Shown piece by piece: positions 5,444 to 8,338 of a DNA stretch of 8,338 bases. The translations under genes were made by a program, and so were the position numbers. How positions within the stretch are numbered: position 1 is the first letter of the stretch; the number at the start of each line of letters is the position of its first letter. The stretch covers positions 436,873-445,210 of the forward strand of contig NZ_GL629647.1 in NCBI RefSeq assembly GCF_000185845.1, in the 5' to 3' direction. This DNA is from Segatella salivae DSM 15606. GTDB taxonomy: Bacteria > Bacteroidota > Bacteroidia > Bacteroidales > Bacteroidaceae. The notes under the pieces are model-generated. The model was not told the DNA's origin. It saw only the letters and a list, made by a program, of their open reading frames with translations, and ran no database searches.

Positions 5444-5733
5444 ATTTTAGTTCGTGATTGATTTATACTTATAAAAATAGCTTTTATCATTGAAGTTTGC
5501 AAACGTTATGCCAAAAAATATCTTTGCTGTTCAATCTTTCTCTTTTTTCATTTATATTGGTGCATTTCATATCATCATTTAATTCCTTTTTCTGTTTGCA
5601 TCAAATCATCGTGTGAAATGCAAGAGAATGCAGCCTTGTTTGCATCATTTTGTGTAATCAATTGACGCTAATGATGAACTGCACTAAAAGAATAGCTTTT
5701 ATGTTAACACTATCATAGCATTCAAATAGAAAT
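5444..5733 (-). other. clpC upstream region, no gene; repeats and a weak promoter candidate
   Basis: About 290 AT-rich bases without a supportable gene, holding the clpC leader and promoter. No perfect TAnnTTTG box is found on the minus strand; the best is TAACGTTTG (plus 5500-5508), with one extra base. Overlapping it is the palindrome GTTTGCAAAC (5495-5504). Other structure: TGCATTTCA (5561-5569) inverted as TGAAATGCA (5614-5622); TGTTTGCATCA direct at 5593 and 5637 (44 bp apart); AATAGCTTTTAT direct at 5476 and 5691. These may be stress-regulator sites, but none matches a motif I can name. Confidence 0.35.
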
Positions 5734-5766
5734 AAAAAAGCCAGCTGGAATGAACCAGCCGGCTTT
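5734..5766 (-). terminator. Intrinsic terminator after the 39-aa gene
   Basis: Read leftward, AGCCGGCTGG, a 6-base loop, and CCAGCTGGCT form a 10-bp GC-rich stem with one G-U pair, followed by a run of T. It is the strongest intrinsic terminator here, and lies 22 nt past the small gene stop. The A-rich 5' flank makes it usable in both directions. Confidence 0.88.
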
Positions 5767-5788
5767 AGTTTTATTATGTTTCTTGCTT

Positions 5789-5908
5789 TTATGCACAAGT
5801 ATAACCTCTTCCATTTAACATGGCCTCACCATAGTGCTTCATTGATCTCTTGTATGCTTTTACAATCTTTGCGATAGCTCTCTTCATAATGTTCATTAAA
5901 TTTTCCAT
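5789..5908 (-). CDS. 39-residue basic small protein, unknown function
   Basis: A small gene encoding 39 residues, beginning MENLMNIMKRAIAKIVKAYK and ending EAMLNGRGYTCA. Residues 4-32 would form a basic amphipathic helix (K9, R10, K14, K17, K20, R21 and K24 against I, V, M, A and L), followed by a Gly-Arg-Gly-Tyr-Thr-Cys-Ala tail. There is no signal peptide and a single Cys at 38. It is believable as a real gene because it has everything an expressed unit needs: a perfect TAACTTTG promoter box at 5985-5992, a leader with a 7-bp hairpin, a purine-rich AAAAGAG before the ATG at 5906-5908, and a strong terminator 22 nt past the stop. I do not recognise the family. A membrane-associated or nucleic-acid-binding peptide is possible. 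It stands alone between tex and clpC. Alternatively the transcript is a small RNA with a chance frame. Confidence 0.68.
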   Translation of the reverse strand: MENLMNIMKRAIAKIVKAYKRSMKHYGEAMLNGRGYTCA

Positions 5909-5947
5909 CTCTTTTACTTTTTAAATTCTACTTAAACTAAACATCTA

Positions 5948-5966
5948 AAGCGTTTATCCAACGCTT
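5948..5966 (-). promoter_or_regulatory. Leader hairpin upstream of the 39-aa gene
   Basis: AAGCGTT and AACGCTT are perfect 7-bp arms around a 5-base loop, in the roughly 70-nt leader between the predicted start (about 5978) and the ATG. It is far enough from the ribosome site not to block it; RNA stability or protein binding is possible. Confidence 0.5.
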
Positions 5967-5984
5967 GTTATCCTTATTTTTGTG

Positions 5985-6016
5985 CAAAGTTAATACTAAA
6001 TTTACTTGGCAGCAAG
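5985..6016 (-). promoter_or_regulatory. Promoter of the 39-aa gene
   Basis: The minus strand reads TAACTTTG (plus 5985-5992), a perfect TAnnTTTG -7 box, with a near-consensus -33 CTTG (plus 6013-6016) exactly 20 bp upstream. Predicted start near 5978. It lies between the tex stop and the small gene, so the small gene does not depend on tex read-through. Confidence 0.7.
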
Positions 6017-6126
6017 AGATTGGCCTTTGAAAGTGTTGATTCTAAGTGATTTCTTGACGAATATCAACTTATTATCAATCAAGGAATAAAGCAATGATAA
6101 TGAGAACTAAATGATGTTGTTTTCTT

Positions 6127-8250
6127 CTATTTCTTTTGATTCCGCATGGATAGTGCGATACGCTGACGCTTATGATCTATCTCTATCACTCGTACGAAAA
6201 CATGTTCGTGGAGCTTTACTATTTCATTGGGATCTTTTATGAATTTATCGGCCAATTGAGATATATGAACGAGACCATCCTGATGAACACCGATATCAAT
6301 AAAGGCTCCAAAGTTTGTGATATTTGTCACTATGCCCGGTAGTTCCATTCCAACAGAGAGGTCTTCTATTGTGTGAACGCGCTCATCAAAACGGAATTCT
6401 TCAAGCTGACTACGGGGATCAAGTCCGGGCTTTTCAAGCTCTTTAAGGATATCATTGAGGGTAGGCATTCCAACTTCTGATGTGACAAATCGAGACAATT
6501 CAATCTTTTTTAGCTTGTCAGGAGAGCCAATGAGGTCGCTCACTTCACAATGTTGTTCTTTAGCCATGGCTTCAACAAGGGGATAACGCTCTGGATGCAC
6601 GGCAGAATTATCAAGCGGATTGTGCGCTTTTGGGATGCGAAGGAAACCTGCACATTGCTGAAAAGCTGCATCGCCAAGTCGAGAAACACGTTTTAATTGA
6701 TTGCGCGAAGTGAAGGCACCATGCTCTTTTCGGTATTCAACAATATTCTTTGCAAGCGACATTCCGAGCCCGCTGACGTAAGCAAGTAAGTGGATAGATG
6801 CAGTGTTAAGATTAACTCCAACTTGATTTACACAACTTTCTACGGTTCTGTCAAGAGCTTGTTTTAACAAGGTTTGATTCACATCGTGTTGATATTGCCC
6901 TACGCCGATGCTCTTGGCATCTATCTTTACGAGCTCGGCTAATGGGTCCATAAGTCGGCGTCCAATAGAAATTGCGCCACGAACCGTAAGGTCAAGTTGA
7001 GGAAATTCTTTGCGTGCGTTCTCTGAAGCCGAATAGATGGAAGCCCCATCTTCACTGACTACATAAACAGGAATACCTTCTAATCGACGAAGAATGTCTG
7101 TTGTTTCACGACTTGCTGTGCCATTCCCTACAGCAACGGCCTCTATATGATATTGTTGTGCGAGTATATGAAAATCGGCGAGTGCATCATGTTGAACTTT
7201 GTTTCCAAGTGTATAAATTACTGAATGATGCAGTAAGTTTCCCTGTTCATCAAGACAAACCACCTTGCATCCCGTGCGAATGCCAGGATCAACAGCCATA
7301 ACGCGCTTTTGACCCAAAGGGGATGCTAAGAGTAGCTGACGGAGATTTTCTGTAAATACATGGATTGCTTCTTTGTCAGCGGCCTCTTTACTGGAGTTAG
7401 CAAATTCTGTTTCAACAGATGGTTTGATAAGTCTTTTATAGGCATCTATGCACGCTTCGCCGACAAGTTGTTGACATTTGCCATATCCATGGATATATTT
7501 CTTTTGTATTTGGTCCGTGCATTGTTTCTCTTCTACATCGATACTAACTTTCAAGTAACCAGCTTTTTCGCCACGACGTATAGCTAACAGGCGATGACTA
7601 CAGCAACGTTTAAGTGGCTCAGTAAAATCAAAATAGTCGGAAAACTTCTGTGCTTCTTCTTCGTCTCGTTTGCTTTTGACGACTTTTGAGCTTATCATTG
7701 CCTCACGTTTGAAGACATTTCTCACTTTTTGTCTGATGATTTTGTCTTCACTAATGACTTCTGCAATGATATCCATTGCGCCAGACAAGGCTTCTTCTGC
7801 GGTCTTTATATTACCTTTTATATAATAGTTGGCTACTTGCTCTGGTTGTCGTTCACGTTGAAGAAGAATGATTTGAGCCAATGGTTCGAGTCCATTTTCA
7901 CGTGCTACCTGTGCTTTTGTTCTGCGTTTAGGTTTGAATGGCAGATAGATATCTTCGAGTTCGGCAGCATCCCATGTTGCTTCAATCTTCTGTTTTAAGG
8001 CAGGTGTAAGTTTCTCTTGTGCCTCAATAGTCTTGCAGATGGTTTGCTTTCGTTTTTCAAGCTCCTTCATTTTCTCGGCTTGTTCGCTGATGGCTGCAAT
8101 CTGCACTTCATCAAGTGAGCCTGTACGTTCCTTGCGATAACGTGCAATAAAAGGGATTGTGAAACCCTCGTCAAGTAGTTCTGTGGTGTCTTTTACCTGC
8201 TTTTCAGTTAATGATAAGCTTTTTGCTATGATTTGATATTCGTGGTTCAT
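6127..8250 (-). CDS. tex: Tex family S1-domain RNA-binding transcription accessory protein
   Basis: A 707-residue Tex homologue, related to eukaryotic Spt6; cytoplasmic, binds nucleic acid and is thought to act during transcription and RNA turnover. Order: helical Tex N-terminal domain (about 1-190, with FTIPFIARYRKERTGSLDE at 30-48 and DIYLPFKPKRRTKA at 100-113), central helical region, YqgF/RNase H-like domain (about 315-445, VMAVDPGIRTG at 317-327 and GNGTASRET at 375-383), helix-hairpin-helix region (about 478-540, VNLNTASIHLLAYVSGLG), and a C-terminal S1 domain (about 632-703, GIVTNITNFGAFIDIGVHQDGLVHIS). It is shorter than the enterobacterial form (about 770), mostly at the C-terminal tail after S1. 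It looks intact. The ATG at 8248-8250 lies about 20 nt from a perfect promoter box, giving a short leader. No obvious intrinsic terminator follows the stop. Confidence 0.95.
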   Translation of the reverse strand: MNHEYQIIAKSLSLTEKQVKDTTELLDEGFTIPFIARYRKERTGSLDEVQIAAISEQAEKMKELEKRKQTICKTIEAQEKLTPALKQKIEATWDAAELEDIYLPFKPKRRTKAQVARENGLEPLAQIILLQRERQPEQVANYYIKGNIKTAEEALSGAMDIIAEVISEDKIIRQKVRNVFKREAMISSKVVKSKRDEEEAQKFSDYFDFTEPLKRCCSHRLLAIRRGEKAGYLKVSIDVEEKQCTDQIQKKYIHGYGKCQQLVGEACIDAYKRLIKPSVETEFANSSKEAADKEAIHVFTENLRQLLLASPLGQKRVMAVDPGIRTGCKVVCLDEQGNLLHHSVIYTLGNKVQHDALADFHILAQQYHIEAVAVGNGTASRETTDILRRLEGIPVYVVSEDGASIYSASENARKEFPQLDLTVRGAISIGRRLMDPLAELVKIDAKSIGVGQYQHDVNQTLLKQALDRTVESCVNQVGVNLNTASIHLLAYVSGLGMSLAKNIVEYRKEHGAFTSRNQLKRVSRLGDAAFQQCAGFLRIPKAHNPLDNSAVHPERYPLVEAMAKEQHCEVSDLIGSPDKLKKIELSRFVTSEVGMPTLNDILKELEKPGLDPRSQLEEFRFDERVHTIEDLSVGMELPGIVTNITNFGAFIDIGVHQDGLVHISQLADKFIKDPNEIVKLHEHVFVRVIEIDHKRQRIALSMRNQKK

Positions 8251-8269
8251 GTTAATAATCGTTGGCAGA

Positions 8270-8277
8270 CAAAGGTA
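8270..8277 (-). promoter_or_regulatory. Promoter -7 box of tex
   Basis: The minus strand reads TACCTTTG, matching TAnnTTTG, ending 19 nt before the tex ATG. At the expected -33 position, 20 bp upstream, is TTTC (plus 8298-8301), one mismatch from TTTG. The predicted leader is only about 10-15 nt. Confidence 0.7.
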
Positions 8278-8306
8278 CTACTATTATTAAATAAATAGAA
8301 ATTATT

Positions 8307-8336
8307 TTTGTAATTTTATTATATTGCCTACCTTTG
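8307..8336 (+). promoter_or_regulatory. Divergent rightward promoter at the window edge
   Basis: TTTG at 8307-8310 and TACCTTTG at 8329-8336 are perfect -33 and -7 Bacteroidetes elements, 18 bp apart. Initiation would fall just beyond the window, so a rightward gene divergent from tex is expected there. Confidence 0.65.
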
Positions 8337-8338
8337 TA

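Noticed and set aside
5620..5667. Tiny plus-strand frame starting ATGCAAGAG (15 codons)
   Set aside because: It has no ribosome site, promoter box or terminator, and is too short to support.
6017..6126. Terminator after tex
   Set aside because: Only weak 5-bp AT-rich pairings are visible and no T-run follows a stable stem, so none is called.
7729..7998. Plus-strand open frame of 89 codons inside tex
   Set aside because: It is antisense to the Tex N-terminal domain, Phe/Cys-rich as expected from reverse-complement reading, with no initiation signals.

Overview
The window reads as a Bacteroidales chromosome, probably Prevotella-like (genus is a guess). The evidence is an AT-rich composition, several perfect copies of the Bacteroidetes promoter box TAnnTTTG, sparse Shine-Dalgarno signals, and the Bacteroidetes forms of ClpC (845 aa, with a UVR motif) and Tex (707 aa). 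There are two parts: the right end of an integrated, prophage-like element (about 1-2204) and ordinary host chromosome (about 2205-8338).

Element part. Positions 7-101 hold four tandem 23-24 bp repeats that look like the end of an IS21-type insertion sequence. This end seems to have cut into the 3' part of a small leftward gene (60-287). Next is a control region (about 300-450) with two face-to-face promoters whose -7 boxes form an inverted repeat, plus AGTTTA/TAAACT half-sites as operator candidates. A rightward three-gene operon follows: an HTH/coiled-coil regulator (453-947), a second HTH regulator with an S24-like domain that lacks the protease Ser and Lys (951-1550), and a small exported protein of unknown function (1563-2069). 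The element ends in the 3' part of a tRNA-Arg(TCT) gene (about 2155-2204) without its 5' half. This is what site-specific integration into a tRNA 3' end leaves at the far junction, so the intact tRNA, and probably the integrase, should lie to the left outside the window.

Host part. A terminator-like hairpin follows the tRNA fragment. Then comes an array of eight 41-bp tandem repeats (2321-2648) with palindromic arms that change in a coordinated way, and a strong hairpin at 2698-2754 that probably ends clpC transcription. The genes here point left. clpC (2892-5429) encodes a Hsp100 unfoldase for ClpP. A 39-aa basic peptide gene (5789-5908) has its own promoter, leader hairpin and terminator. 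tex (6127-8250) encodes an S1-domain RNA-binding protein and has a promoter just upstream. A divergent promoter at 8307-8336 implies a rightward gene beyond the window.

The host genes are housekeeping. The least explained parts are the repeat array, the 39-aa gene, the lysogeny-type control region with its protease-dead S24 protein, and the exported protein carried in the regulator operon.
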